From the NCBI GenBank assembly GCA_964652155.1, contig CAZZBK010000009.1:1-64000 (forward strand): a DNA stretch of 64,000 nt, in the 5' to 3' direction. The notes beneath the pieces were generated by a model, which searched no databases, was not told where the DNA came from, and was given only the letters and a program-made list of their open reading frames with translations. Position 1 is the first letter of the stretch, and every line of letters begins with the position of its first letter. A program made the translations under genes and the position numbers. Source of the DNA: CAZZBK01 sp964652155 (lineage in GTDB: Bacteria; Planctomycetota; Planctomycetia; Pirellulales; PNKZ01). Below are positions 37,601 to 40,964 of the stretch, piece after piece.

Positions 37601-39929
37601 TCGCATTGTTTCCCAAGGCCGATAGTGGTGCTCCGCTCCCCACGAAACTGACCATGCCAGGGTTCACCGTGGTGCGGGTGAGCGTGCTCATGATCAGGGC
37701 ATTCTGGCCGGATCCGACGTTCGAGGCGGCGATCGTGGACGGAGCGTTCGGAGCCAGTACGACCGGACCGATGCGTTCGGTGGAATTTGCCACGCCGTTT
37801 GAGCCGATCAATTCGACGCGGCCGCCATTCAACGTCACCGTGGCCGAGTCGTTGATGCGATCAAGCCCCGAGGTGGTTGCATTGTCAAGGATCAACTGCG
37901 CCGCATGGTTGAGCGTGATGCTCGGCGTATCGACCAACGTTCCCGACCCGCTCAACCGCACGGTGCCGCCGTCGGTGGCCAGGATGACGTTGCCGCTGAC
38001 ATTGGCTGCGCCCCGAATGTTCATCTCGCCGCGCCCCAGCTTGGTGAGATTGACATTGCCAAAGAGGTCTTCGCTCAGCCCTTGGTTGAACGTGGTGACT
38101 TGGCCTGCCGCTTCGACGTTGATCGTGCGGGTAATGGTGTTGATTGTGCCGCCGCTGAGCACAACGGTATTGGCGAACGTCAGATTATTCGTGCCGCGGA
38201 CCGACAAGTTGCCATCCAGGTTGACGCGCGCGTTGACCGTTCGCGCGCCGCCCATGGACTGCAATTCGCCCCCTTGCACGATTAGCGTCTGTGTGCCGGC
38301 AAGTGCCGTGTTGCTGCTCAGGCCGAGCACACCCGCCGCCAACACCACCGTACTGGCAATCGGACTGGCCGACAGCGTGCCCGAGAGATTCAAGGTACCC
38401 ACGCCCGATTTGACCCAGCCGACGTTGTTAAAGCCCCCGATGGCCGACGAGACCGTCAGATCGTTGGCCGTGGCGGGTAATTGCGAGTCGGCCACGTTGA
38501 TCTGATGCGTGGCGGTAACCAAGCCCACATTCGCGGTTGCCGCGGAGCCGTTGCCAAATTCCGGGCCAAACATCAACGTCGAGACACCGATCGACGCCGC
38601 GGGAGTCAAGGCGCTCGATCCCGGTAGCGCCTGCACGACGATATTGCCGCGCACCGACAGCACGCCCGTCGACTGGTCCGATACCGAACCGGCCGTCGTG
38701 GCGGCACGCGTGAGCAGCACGAACCCCGTGGTGTTGCTGGTGCCATTCATTTCCAACCGACCCGAGCCGTGGACGGTCACCCCCACCGCATTGACACCGT
38801 TAAAATCCAGGCTCGGCAACTGATTGTTTGCCAAGGTTCGGACCATGGCGGTCCCGGCCGCTTGCGTCGAGTCGCCAATGATCACGTTGCCCTGGAAGGC
38901 CCGGGCACCGGCCGACTTTTGCAGATCCAGCACACCCTGCGCGACGAAGACGGTGCCGGTGATGAGATTGGAGGAACTACCACTTAATGCGACGGTACCT
39001 GCACCAACCTTGGTTAAACCGGTCCCCAAGGCCTCCACCGCGCCACCCAAATTGAGCGAGGCACCCGGGTCTGCGCCGATGGCGGCATTGCCAAGCAACT
39101 GCACTTCACCCAGCCAAGACGCACCGCTCACCGAGCTACGCAGCGCGCCGGTACTGGAGACCCCCACGCCCGAGCCGGCGAGCACAATCGGTTCGCTGAT
39201 GCTCGATGTGGTGTCGACCTGCACCGCCGCGCCGACACTGACCACGGTGTAGCCATTGGCGGTTCCCAAGGCATTCGCGCTGCGCACGTCGACGGTGCCC
39301 AGATTGACTTGCGTGAGCCCGTCATACGAGTTGCTTCCGGACAGGACCAAGGTGCCCAGGCCCGTCTTGGTGATGCCGCCGCCGCCGCTGATCGAGCCGC
39401 TCGCCGAAATGGTCCCCAAGCCATCGAAGGTCGCATTGAGCAACGTGCCGGTGTTGAGGTTGCCGAGCACCAACGTCGCGGCCGTGTTGCTGACGATAAA
39501 CGATTGATTTTGCGCCAGCGTGATCGGTGCCGTGATCGTGTCGGCAACGGTCGAGGTGCCGTTGTTGACGATGCCTTCGAGCAACGCAAATCGATTGCCC
39601 GAAATCGAATACCCACCGGTGGCAAAGGTGATCGAGCGGAAGCGCGTGTCGTTGGCGAAGTTGTTATTCGTCGTGGTTTGCTGGCCTGTCGAGTCGAAGA
39701 GCAGCGCATCGTCGGCCGACGGCGCGGTGTTGCCAACCCAGTTTGCCGGCGTGTTCCAATTGGCGTCGCCGCCCAATCCGCTCCAGACACGGATCGCCAT
39801 CAAACGACGTTCTTCCAATGGCTCGATCACGGGGCCATGAAAGAACTTCTGTTTGCTCGACTTCCGGGCGCGGGACTGGCCGCAACTCGTGAAGATTCGC
39901 TTGATAAAATCCCAGGCTCGATAAGGCAC
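13689..39929 (-). CDS. Giant beta-solenoid surface protein, 8746 aa
   Basis: One open frame without interruption. It starts at GTG 39929, with AGAAGGA 7 bases upstream (39937-39943). Parts in order: an LEPR-type N-terminal motif (LEERRLMA, residues 38-45); a first strand unit (VWSGLGGDANWNTPANWVG); about 37 autotransporter-associated beta-strand repeats of the form xTKxGxGTLxLSG (about 170-5990); a haemagglutinin-like beta-helix stretch without that motif (to about 6650); twelve cadherin-like modules (about 6655-8285); and a C-terminal array of DSxGNDTF units to the end. There is no beta-barrel translocator, no C-terminal anchor and no classical signal peptide. Composition is rich in G, S, T, N, V and L, and by eye I found only about five cysteines. 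A role in adhesion, cell envelope or colony matrix is inferred from the architecture. The gene is 41% of the window. Confidence 0.9.
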   Translation of the reverse strand: MPYRAWDFIKRIFTSCGQSRARKSSKQKFFHGPVIEPLEERRLMAIRVWSGLGGDANWNTPANWVGNTAPSADDALLFDSTGQQTTTNNNFANDTRFRSITFATGGYSISGNRFALLEGIVNNGTSTVADTITAPITLAQNQSFIVSNTAATLVLGNLNTGTLLNATFDGLGTISASGSISGGGGITKTGLGTLVLSGSNSYDGLTQVNLGTVDVRSANALGTANGYTVVSVGAAVQVDTTSSISEPIVLAGSGVGVSSTGALRSSVSGASWLGEVQLLGNAAIGADPGASLNLGGAVEALGTGLTKVGAGTVALSGSSSNLITGTVFVAQGVLDLQKSAGARAFQGNVIIGDSTQAAGTAMVRTLANNQLPSLDFNGVNAVGVTVHGSGRLEMNGTSNTTGFVLLTRAATTAGSVSDQSTGVLSVRGNIVVQALPGSSALTPAASIGVSTLMFGPEFGNGSAATANVGLVTATHQINVADSQLPATANDLTVSSAIGGFNNVGWVKSGVGTLNLSGTLSASPIASTVVLAAGVLGLSSNTALAGTQTLIVQGGELQSMGGARTVNARVNLDGNLSVRGTNNLTFANTVVLSGGTINTITRTINVEAAGQVTTFNQGLSEDLFGNVNLTKLGRGEMNIRGAANVSGNVILATDGGTVRLSGSGTLVDTPSITLNHAAQLILDNATTSGLDRINDSATVTLNGGRVELIGSNGVANSTERIGPVVLAPNAPSTIAASNVGSGQNALIMSTLTRTTVNPGMVSFVGSGAPLSALGNNAILVENNLPTVGGVASVLNTSATNGIITGAVLQGPGEMDFATVTGGNSVGFAIVPLPAGAYTTDLTKATATSNVKLTANTVLPGAISVNALLLSGDGINLSGSAQLTVTSGTMISDGVGNQISTSWLSLPSTDNMILVNSGNLSVSSSIVGSTANLTKSGVGHLTLLGSNEHIGLTNVNQGVLNIQNSAALGNANVGAAAAGTVVLPGASLELQAGTAGPVQINLELLTLIGNGFNDQGALRNISGNNSWVGDVALTGTTTDVYRVFDSSINYTSNATTIRSDAGRLTLSGVISGTSDLIKTGLGTVEFGGVAANTATGPLRIAAGTLEFNKPTALNAWASNPIIVGDNVSFTPATLRLNNDHQIPDTSSVIVGASGVLDLNNSSDIIGGLTLAGSLASASVVNTGTGVLTAPASIAVLSRGNVATSVATINGTLALQTATANPVAAPVALTITIDVQNISGDAGPDLNINGSIIDGSRNSNAIIKTGSGTLRYSGSNANTYSGNTTVNEGTLELNKTPGVNALTGGLIVGDSLGGPQADIVRWVQSDQLSDYQAFVTVSASGWMNLNGQSETIGSPTGVTLSVTGGVVDTGVGTLTLGTQLSASSGELFLAGAAGSPARITGNLDLGAGTRFIQVQSNANAATIAYDAEIAANVTGPSNATLRFLDAGRVLFSGSSNTFAGDVINYTGTTFFVASYSSLGTGTIQTGGSSVGGWNGPVTLTNNVQIGGAGALTVPLANSVTFAGPVNVALDSFLNPASAFTLNVPQLATVTFAGGLGESLTANTTWTKNGAGTVILSSRDTLSGALTFNAGTLWVQGNGTLINTPSIALGPGATLHLDNRQVNLDNRVADAAAITLNSATLLFEGMPGNATLAGVTSTENVGGITFNTSTLVGAGPVSDAIIVRNSGTTGSGAILTAASLTRGGSSFINLVGEGQALGSASSNLRLRFTAALAGTSNNVAPYAVLLGPGGTTDFVQQTSAALGISPAPFVTSMTAATSQTMNVKLLSSDSVVGRQTVNSLMFMNDGITLSGTTGTLLSVSSTAGLIYNASGSNVSIGGASVGVIAPLNIASDTLSTLTVNSNIISSTSAPSSIFKHLPGTLVLNGTNSNFTSALTVNSGALVVSTSNALGSTAGNTTINPSAELDVVGSVTPGNVTISENLVVSGSGTGGTGVIRLLNSLPLSAESAILAGTITLGAATESWLNVDAGGAIADRLSLRGVVSGGAVGFNLVKMGQGILEFGGSANNTYTSPTRVNQGTLRLSASAIAVPTTLTVGDNVGGQDADLLETNASDNIANVAINIASTGRWNFINATPSSEQQSSSITLFTSPVGRGVISTSTGTLTLGFAAGQSLIVSTVAGTLGNQSSATIDGFVNLNVGGSTVPSTWTIGDTIAIEDLAVRATIADGGSINPWIKAGTGRMALFGANTMNAPVNVNAGEVVLYNLNALGSTLGATSIAPTGQLIIGVPNVTFPTETLVLGGVGSNGAGALRLNPTAAPAIVQWGGNLNFTSAGSIGVDSGYSLEHIGIMSGNVAVSKVLPGTLILAGSNSNTFTGGFNLLDGTAALRKSASAIAVQGTITIGDDFGGTAGDLLLLLDNNQITPTSAITINSTGYLNQNSFAQSYGQTSAATAITLKYGPTSSAQFGGLGNTATLLGPLNFSVGPATPVALGVFNTYSSPAAAITANLNLGASSVSFNVQDDPFIVSELSVGGTLTSLAGGGWIKNVGLGAMQIGSSNSSTMLGNATLSAGVIDIANNGALGNNPLLVAGPAFLRTSSARTINTPINLTAASLTFAGRGNITLTGSMAFNGTAAQSLVSSLNSANTLTFSGGTLLQTSGNNTITLTNNTLNNQVRFPTAITQVSTATTNLSKAGVGTVLLSASDTFTGSAQVLSGVLAISNSNALGAASVITVSGTGTLALSGGLSVANTRMDLGSLGFGNRGSVRVTDNSSNTWANDLRLFPNVNVMISPDNSASSLNFSGLVASGGGTTLIKSGFGTVQYSGSAGNNTFSGTTQIARGTLELNKQGNIAIAGPLVVGDGGGTNDSDLLNIQQTGQLAGGVALTVGSSGLFQLQTGVTESVASLLMYNDDLMSADVLMNGSSSLSITTGGITAGPTNIGVTTGVGPAASISGGAVAMGGGTRTFLVSDSTIPNANDDLVVSSPFSGFAGIKQGTGTLVFSGLVTESYWTNLTGTTVVRGPGLIADLTQLTASGGSFVVDQPTTDAPLGVNVNILLGGGEFRYNGSSGNAIATFGGLVVTRSNTPSRFTSIVSPGGTNRIDFGTLNFDSSLGLTGSNPGIVLMDGGSNPIGSTAMNNEVLFSAGLGNLGEVNNVLPSILLVNSQSPGGLDFAEDRFDLGLGAQRIKPALTVNASGPADLLTTTQPIKIVQSGVYDLLGGYNINSLMIATSGVTLQNFGTLNIATGWLVNTGDNNLIQGPSDPTSNAGRISLSNAQAGIGPSYLYASSGTLTVTAPIVSASNRGVLKSGEGRVNLTGNNTFSNNFTIAEGILGAGSNNALGSTLSQTIQTLNFFGITGGTFTLSFNGATAGPFNPNQPTNALALQLQTSLNNLSTVAGVNGYVSADDVGSSITLTFYNSFNGLSVAPVVVTPTDIGGFIQVVATTGGTVLSGGSNTFVQSGATLDVYNLATIVNETITLNGTGFNSQGSSLGGLGALRAEGTTAYLTVNSGLIAAVNGASIVTPSATDYFTLNGRFSNSTSFRKSGSGTLELTSSFLNTISGIAFVDQGTLVLNQPSSAPIGNVIIGDNDLTGGPDTIRLNRGNQIAGAPVNVVINRSGVLDINSNSGTLNNVSVIGGSIVDTGQSTVSHTLNITQLNMRSGTIDFGTGAGSISLTNVGTLNVTAGGTTRINAPIVLPVTGGSARQIIVEDGPNVIDLQFDGPINATNAAVKTGVGAMLINSPSSFGFINEQQLVNLTGLINFQFVYSTLTGSSISSVLTSGSDIFDIQAALEGIIGTNNVTVSSTATEAFYNITFLNTLAGKNVLPLRFTDNQLLLNCSATTLVDGGNGLLVAQGVLALGVDNPLGTTGLTMLNNTTLWSYGGDHSSAMPLGIGVATTPATSVTLGGRRDYGGAYSLLITGATTLLSATNAIQVADPLVSITLAGPISEQALNTIVNKTGIGELILSGDNTYTGVTTVSQGLLTVAHNNALGTSGNPKQILTIPFADAGTSSVFRLTYNNAFTTTDIGFVNTTPAQLQVTAATMEAALNNLPVFASVGPIRVTSATTNAQSDGVFTVEFLGGFLRAPASGLSMDVTSPVPITNIVPSLVAATTGHTYVTAGAALAFSGGVTVLEPVIAVGRGWIGGPSQRGGLTAMGDSQGAVRSVAGNNTLLGLFDARATAAAVDTIYVGANADSTLNFASQITGTLISGTISLGNQLVETGAGTVAFSGQGNNLLTGANFAFGNTLELNRTFNPGTPVLALSGPLVVGNNTSTFTSVVQLDGANQILLGPTTTLSLSANGQLNLNAATDAFNTITGQLGPNRSSSILIGSASQLLLNGNVTVNALLGATTQSTMQITGNGSIVSSGNRIFTINDGPAANDLLVSVAYGNFGTAAAGISTLGTGRTVLSGNSTYTGQTTVGAGILNVQHNNALGNVLLANSNTVVLAGASLELQGGVTLRESLQLSGLGFASSGALHSVGAGTNAIVAGLPATPFIDLRSTSAAAENIQFNSDTGSYLNIGVEIRGTNVSTGLLANNLFKVGGGTLAYSGTVPNGYSGATVVSEGSLLLLTSNNNTSILGNMTIGNARIDGPSALVMVDNTKLVGAVAISVLNNGSFVTNPDKPQPIRSGITGVNFGIGPSSSGNVSGPTNSAMAMDFGGNVTTFIAAGVTSTAAPATWTGNISGNGPITFITNEGAGNVELIVSGAIDGSTVTKNGLGTLVLGGDNTYSGLTTVNAGTLVVASGTALGAVSNGTSVAIGATLAFSSAGTLNYANNEAITLLGGSGAGSIGVNEIQTLNVSGGATQMQLIFDGQTTAPFDLTQGTATQLQSALQSLSNVGSANVLVYGPVGGPFAVTFVNGLGALDVPALVATTSGGGAVAVATTTNGTQRALVNVPRAGALAFITGDTNFLGSVTASADATIGVTSGNATIAGLATFSSPNFYVRGAGNLTFEQAVAGTAMVKGLDTTDSGVLTLASLSNTYNGSTTINGGVVSVASSAHLGLGNAIIFNGGTLRATGSFSNARGMTTGPLGATIDVSGGASLTQGAAITGPGSLTKIGAGTLLLQNAGNNYSGGNVINAGTLTLNPGVSLGATAGTLTVNGSPGGTILNLGSSQTVSGLIGSVLAGAATINLNGAANTLTMNQAFDSSFDGSITGANGRLVKTGVGTLTLNGNNTYSLGTSILGGVLSVSSNGNLGDAAGTLTFNNGATLRVTGNGFTTNRQVTLNATNGGQFDIAAGGALNVTGQASGGGSLTKIGAGTLILNSVSNSYTGGTSVLAGTLSIAQDANLGASAAGVTLSGGTLLASNTFSSPRTITLGTAGGTIDVIVSSTLTLAGPLQGPGILTKTDSGTLVLSNASNSYSGGTVLAGGTLQISSNSHLGQSSGSLVFSGGSLRSTASLTSSRAALIQSNTNATFDVLSGTTFTFNGDVTGVGGVIKIGGGELVLGGNNAYSGGTTINVGTITIDQDQRLGVATSGILINSGATTATLRTTTSFGTTRTITLGAGGGAFSPDSGTIYTANGTITGTGQLSVLGSGTLLLTNSNSYQGGTLLKNGTLSASFDNQLGQPSTSVTLQGGNLFANGSFNLLRPVVLASPGGGLDAASGVTFTINGNVSGVAGQLTANGPGTLVLTDPANSYGGGTLFNGGTVIVSAETQLGDTNGGLTFNGGTLQVTTDMSTPRTIVLNAGGGTIDVLNGISYTTAQSISGPGTLSKNGFGTLTYAAANSQSGGTTVNAGTLIVNAGSTLGATSATLTVNSASGTTNVNLNGAATVGGLAGTLTGGTAQINLSGASALTVNQIVDTAFGGTIVGSGQLIKQGVGTLSLTGTNQYSGGTQILGGAIAITSDGALGSTTGNVTINGGTLRVSADVNTPRNIALGAAGGTIDVSGTSTFTEAGNITGIGGLTKIGSGTLLLNGTADSYSGGSTINAGTVTVANANGLGATNGLLTISSVAGATTLNLSNNTTVGNFSGTANGGSLSINLNNGAVLTVNQTSAATFNGSIAGSGGITKAGSSALVLLSANSYSGATNITAGALDVRDPLALGFGDGSTASGTVVASNATLLVQGGINIANEALALSGVGSGSGNLLSSNGNNLFGGPVTLSGTAASIGIASNSTLVMSGNINGTLAGSQALSLIAAGAATWSGSIGGSVPLGAVTIANNATNVTLGNLTAASLVQASGLGLTTLNGAVRTTGTAGVSLSTNSLNISGSLTTDTTGPVTLTTANNGSLTLASTMTLGGAFTQNGNSPVSLAGSITTNNANVTFNSTSAITLAGSTQIATNSGTGPGNITFTSPVNAAAAGVQGLTLTAGGGNIATNTLGTTMRLGPVLINSANNVSLGNLTAASLIQTSGTGTTTLSGVNLGGVLNLSSGALLANSVITTAGNVTLQAAGAITLNTSVNASIGTITIAANQSGAGASDFTQNSGSLTTLNNGASAVSITTNTAAGGTGNAILNNIVVGDGGTISVNARGGSISQNSGTLLDSGSGNLILLTSGAASAIGQSIAVGAITSRTGALTANAGSGGLFVVESNNLSVGSASSGGLLHLVTGGLISLNGNVRGTTVAMVTPVGVVQSAGNIVATNLGLIGVGGFALNSSTNDVGTLAASFGPGQLSYMDTNNLTVGTVTTPNGNISGIRTGNASNTGGRVTLQSGGTLSVNQLISTTSGFGGVTFTNGSVTLSVTPVPGGGNIALYGNPLAGTGAPLVTLSASALNYTEGQGALTIDNAALLAEETNTLAALAVAITGNFVPGQDALNFTNTASIRGTFNSTTGVLTLTGAASILGYQTALRSISYVNNSQNPNTAPRTISVVADDGLYTSNPVSRTINLTAVNSAPLITTSGAVTGYTESGSPATIDANLLVNDVDNITLAGATISIVGNFSAGQDVLSFVNQSGIVGNYVASTGVMTLSGTASLANYSAALNSLTYSNSSRSPFTSPRTIVFAVSDGVATSALASKTVSITAVNDPPVVTASAGATNYTEKASAQLVDASFGLFDYDNPTLSAATITITNAPTTGEDVLSFSPIGNITGNYNSSTHVLTLTGVDSQANWLTALRSVTYQNTNTLNPSGATRTIAYQVNDGGALPNTSLVTNKNVTITLVNDPPLVTVTAGSATFTEKAGAIAVDPTLLLNDFDTTNLVGATVVISGNSFASTGEDVLSFTPSGGITGLFNPASSTLTLNGNASISQWQTVLRSITFADTSVTPSTLPRTIQYVLNDGNAQNNLSVAVTRQIDVISVNDVPVVTVASSPLSYVEQGSPLLLDPTLTLADVDAGPFGASIAGALISIAGGYCNGQDILSFSNQSGINGNFDASTGTLTLSGVQSYSAYISALRSITYSNASDFPSSATRSLTFSVTDGTGYSIAQARSLSIQQVNDAPTITTQTSQSAAAGSPKRFSTATFNPITISDLDVASSSVITVTVSVNNGGLLSTNGAILSSSMTMTNTIASINQTLSALTFQTPTSSATGAYTLNISANDLGNTGTGNSLIANTAISIQAITDTPPTIPTNSYSTSLIYTENATGALLIAPSITVTDPDAIAYPAGAFAAISITPTTYSISGEDLLQYNGSVNNIAVFGSGFDPATGLLVLQATGAAQASDFQSALRQVVYRNTSRNPSLPSRTITIVVNDGYADSTANPPPTAITVSIIPINDAPIVTVSGTALPYTENAAATPIDSTLSLIDFDSPFVASATVTIANGFVSGGEDVLAFTNQLGIVGAYTNGVLTLTGSGTSAVPIANMQAALRAVTYQNTSDNPSAANRDIRFRVTDVDALGNVNPLPSLAVTRSISVAPVNDPPVVTVANSPLSYTELASPILIDNALSLVDVDNSSLASAIVSISNNFASGQDVLTFSASGSIIGSYNATAGVLTFTGVDTLANYRQTLRSVRFSNTSHNPSTDIRTITFSADDGLSASSTLLSTTSTIQIVPTNDAPTVTVSAAPTVFYENSPSILLDNSVQLFDYDSVSQASAVVQIVAGLAVGEDVLVFTNQSGIVGSYDGTSGTLTLLGSASVATYQQAIRSIRYANASNNPSNATRTIAYSVNDGALDSPTSNLSLSVIAVNDQPTISIPNLQQDNKAHPLFFSTANGNAITVSDLDSGNSQIDVTLSAVDGTVTLGSLSGISIIGGANGSSTVTFRGSVAAINSFALEGLSYNPPPTFEGATYINMSVNDLGFSGTGGAQLATGLVSIMVSTFNQAPLNVLPTTPSTVKNTPLVFSSTGSPINQISVIDPDAGIDPIQVSLAVTNGKLQLPFTNGVALNTSNATATGSGTSAIVITGSQQNISAVMDGMKFIPDTNFVGNATLTMISNDLGSSGTGGAQADVDNLTIFVVDNSIQVNGSTLVLTGSAIDDTLSIVFTSLQVFTATLNGTSYNGNTLVTNNIVFHGNAGNDRVTIVGQSFGFQNVAESADFSYGGITVAGAGYAFSADSSENIDMYGSALSVATFTDSPGNDWWRATSFGGRMDYPGGVNNAIGFGTVSASSLNGGNDIGQLFDSSGNDTFTIQPNYATIQNAVGTYGIASNFKTVYGFGGTGADVANIYDTVGNDDFFGLPFYCIMGGSASYFAQATNFDNVFAYASTGYDTATCFDTTGTDSFSALSTYSSMAGAGYTYQATGFDSTAAFSSGGSDTASFYDSPSSDDYFSASPTFANMFKSGGGGFNNQAFNFRNVVAYATPGGADINYAILTDSAGNDTFNSNGSVASLSGANYSIQVNSFDFIFAQAIYGGNDTATFADTSNADTIFAGGSQMQFLNNLATSTLNGFKTITANSTHGGYDQKHVTTIDFILQTFGPWNNF
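13830..14760 (-). repeat. C-terminal DSxGNDTF repeat array of the giant protein
   Basis: About seven units of roughly 45-50 residues each begin with a variant of DSxGNDTF: DSPGNDWW, DSSGNDTF, DTVGNDDF, DTTGTDSF, DSPSSDDYF, DSAGNDTF and DTSNADTIF. They alternate with a second element ending in tyrosine and phenylalanine (for example YQATGFDSTAAF). The Asp/Asn-rich turns could bind calcium, but the RTX nonapeptide GGxGxDxUx is not present. Confidence 0.7.
15080..19962 (-). repeat. Twelve cadherin-like modules in the giant protein
   Basis: Tandem units of about 115-135 residues. Nine share the pattern PPVVTV-x-YTE ... DVDN ... GQDVLSF ... GxYNxxTGVLTLTG ... RTIxFxxxDG. Three (around 17.6-17.9 kb, 15.5-15.9 kb and 15.1-15.5 kb) are of a second type, with ISDLD ... 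and NDLGxxGTG. Units are joined by V/I-N-D or V-N-S linkers, as in bacterial cadherin-like and Ig-like arrays, which are often calcium-stiffened. Confidence 0.75.
21960..39400 (-). repeat. Autotransporter-associated beta-strand repeat array (about 37)
   Basis: Units containing TKxGxGTLxLSGxNxYxGxTxVxxGTL were counted by eye. About 25 lie in 25.9-39.4 kb, roughly 180 residues apart and quite divergent. About 12 lie in 21.96-25.25 kb, roughly 88 residues apart and much more regular, many ending in SYSGGT. The family is that of autotransporter passenger strands, which build a right-handed beta-solenoid. Confidence 0.8.
39795..39818 (-). other. LEPR-type N-terminal motif of the giant protein
   Basis: Residues 38-45 read LEERRLMA, preceded by a basic segment (RARKSSKQKFF) and a Pro-Ile-Glu-Pro turn. 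This matches the motif (LEPRxLL and variants) found near the N-terminus of many large extracellular planctomycete proteins, where it is thought to be a sorting or export element. No hydrophobic signal-peptide core is visible around it. Confidence 0.7.
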
Positions 39930-40412
39930 AGCGCTGTCCTTCTAAGCGGGCGCGAGGTGACGCTAACGCACCGAGCAACACGGCTATCCCGCCGCATCAC
40001 ACCCGGAGCACGTTAGTACTGGCCACTTGGTTGACAACTTCATGTTGTGGTTGAGGTTACGCTTTTTGCGTGACGAGGCTCAACGCGACAACACAAGGGG
40101 CCATTTGCGCCACGATAAACGGCGCTTACGCGAAACGCAAGGAAAATGCGCGTCAAGGGTTTAAGGCGCGAAACTCACCCCCGACAACACGCCTTACAGG
40201 TGGTGCAAAGCGGCCGACTCGACCTGCACCCCAACGAGACACCCAAGTCAGACTGGTCAGACAACTTGAGCCGGAAACGCGCCGAGATTGGCGCAAGCGA
40301 GGGGCCGAGGGGGGATTTTGAGCCGAGACGTCCATCGCCCGAGCGTTGCTCACGGCTTGTCGAGCGAACCGGCCCGCCCGAGAGTGATGGCTCTCGGGAA
40401 TTGAGCGTCGCG
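39930..40412. other. Leader region upstream of the giant gene
   Basis: No gene is supported; plus-strand frames here match nothing. The stretch holds the giant gene's ribosome binding site (AGAAGGA, 39937-39943). A weak minus-strand promoter is possible: TTGTCA at 40037-40032, then 16 bp, then TAACGT at 40015-40010. A small inverted repeat ACAAC-TTCAT-GTTGT (40035-40049) overlaps the -35 candidate. The rest (about 40060-40410) shows nothing recognisable. Confidence 0.3.
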
Positions 40413-40832
40413 CTACTCGACGGGGTTCAGCGCGCCGAGAATTTTGCCACCACTCTCGTACCAACCGTGGGGTGTAAAGCGGCACCAGGTCAGGTCCATC
40501 AGCAACCTAAGGCTCTGCCCGCCTTGAACTTCCAACTCGGCAGCCACCCACCGATAGGGAAGCGACTCGGGATGAAAGAAGCTCAGTCCGGAGAGCGAGA
40601 GCTGCTTGCCGACGACTGTCAACCGGTCCCCCGCAACTTGGCCAAAGTCATCCATCGGCTCGACGACGAGCAATCGAGGATAGTGAAACCGCCGCTCCGA
40701 GCGGTGCTCGGCCCCAGACGCATTCACATCCAAGTTCATGATCAGCCGCTCGACCGCCTGGCGGTGGTCGTAACGTGGCAAGACGAGACGTCGAGTGCGC
40801 GTGCTGGAAGAATTGGCCAAACGAGTTGCCAT
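40413..40832 (-). CDS. PilZ-like domain protein
   Basis: The 139-aa product from ATG 40832 carries the two c-di-GMP contact motifs of PilZ domains in recognisable form: R-S-E-R-R (44-48) for RxxxR, and Q-L-S-L-S-G (77-82) for D/N-x-S-x-x-G. In the second the first position is glutamine but the serine and glycine are kept. Spacing and length fit a stand-alone PilZ protein. There is no signal peptide or membrane segment, so it should be cytosolic. A TTG at 40853 would add seven residues. Binding of c-di-GMP is an inference from weak motifs. The gene lies upstream of the giant surface protein on the same strand, but 483 bp away and probably not in one transcript. Confidence 0.6.
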   Translation of the reverse strand: MATRLANSSSTRTRRLVLPRYDHRQAVERLIMNLDVNASGAEHRSERRFHYPRLLVVEPMDDFGQVAGDRLTVVGKQLSLSGLSFFHPESLPYRWVAAELEVQGGQSLRLLMDLTWCRFTPHGWYESGGKILGALNPVE

Positions 40833-40964
40833 GCTGTTGATCCACGGACCCAATTCGGTAGCCTGAACGGCCGGAAAGACGAGTTCGCGGCCCGAACATC
40901 ACATTTGGGACGCAAAGGATATCTAGGTCAGAAACCGTGGGGCGTCAAATCTCGACGGCCAAAT

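Noticed and set aside
15327..37625. Many plus-strand ORFs of 100-476 codons over the giant gene
   Set aside because: They are complements of a repetitive GC-rich coding strand. Their translations are low in complexity and none has a family match or start signal.
13689..39929. Classical type V autotransporter
   Set aside because: The passenger-type strands are present, but there is no C-terminal beta-barrel and no Sec signal, so only the repeat family is shared.
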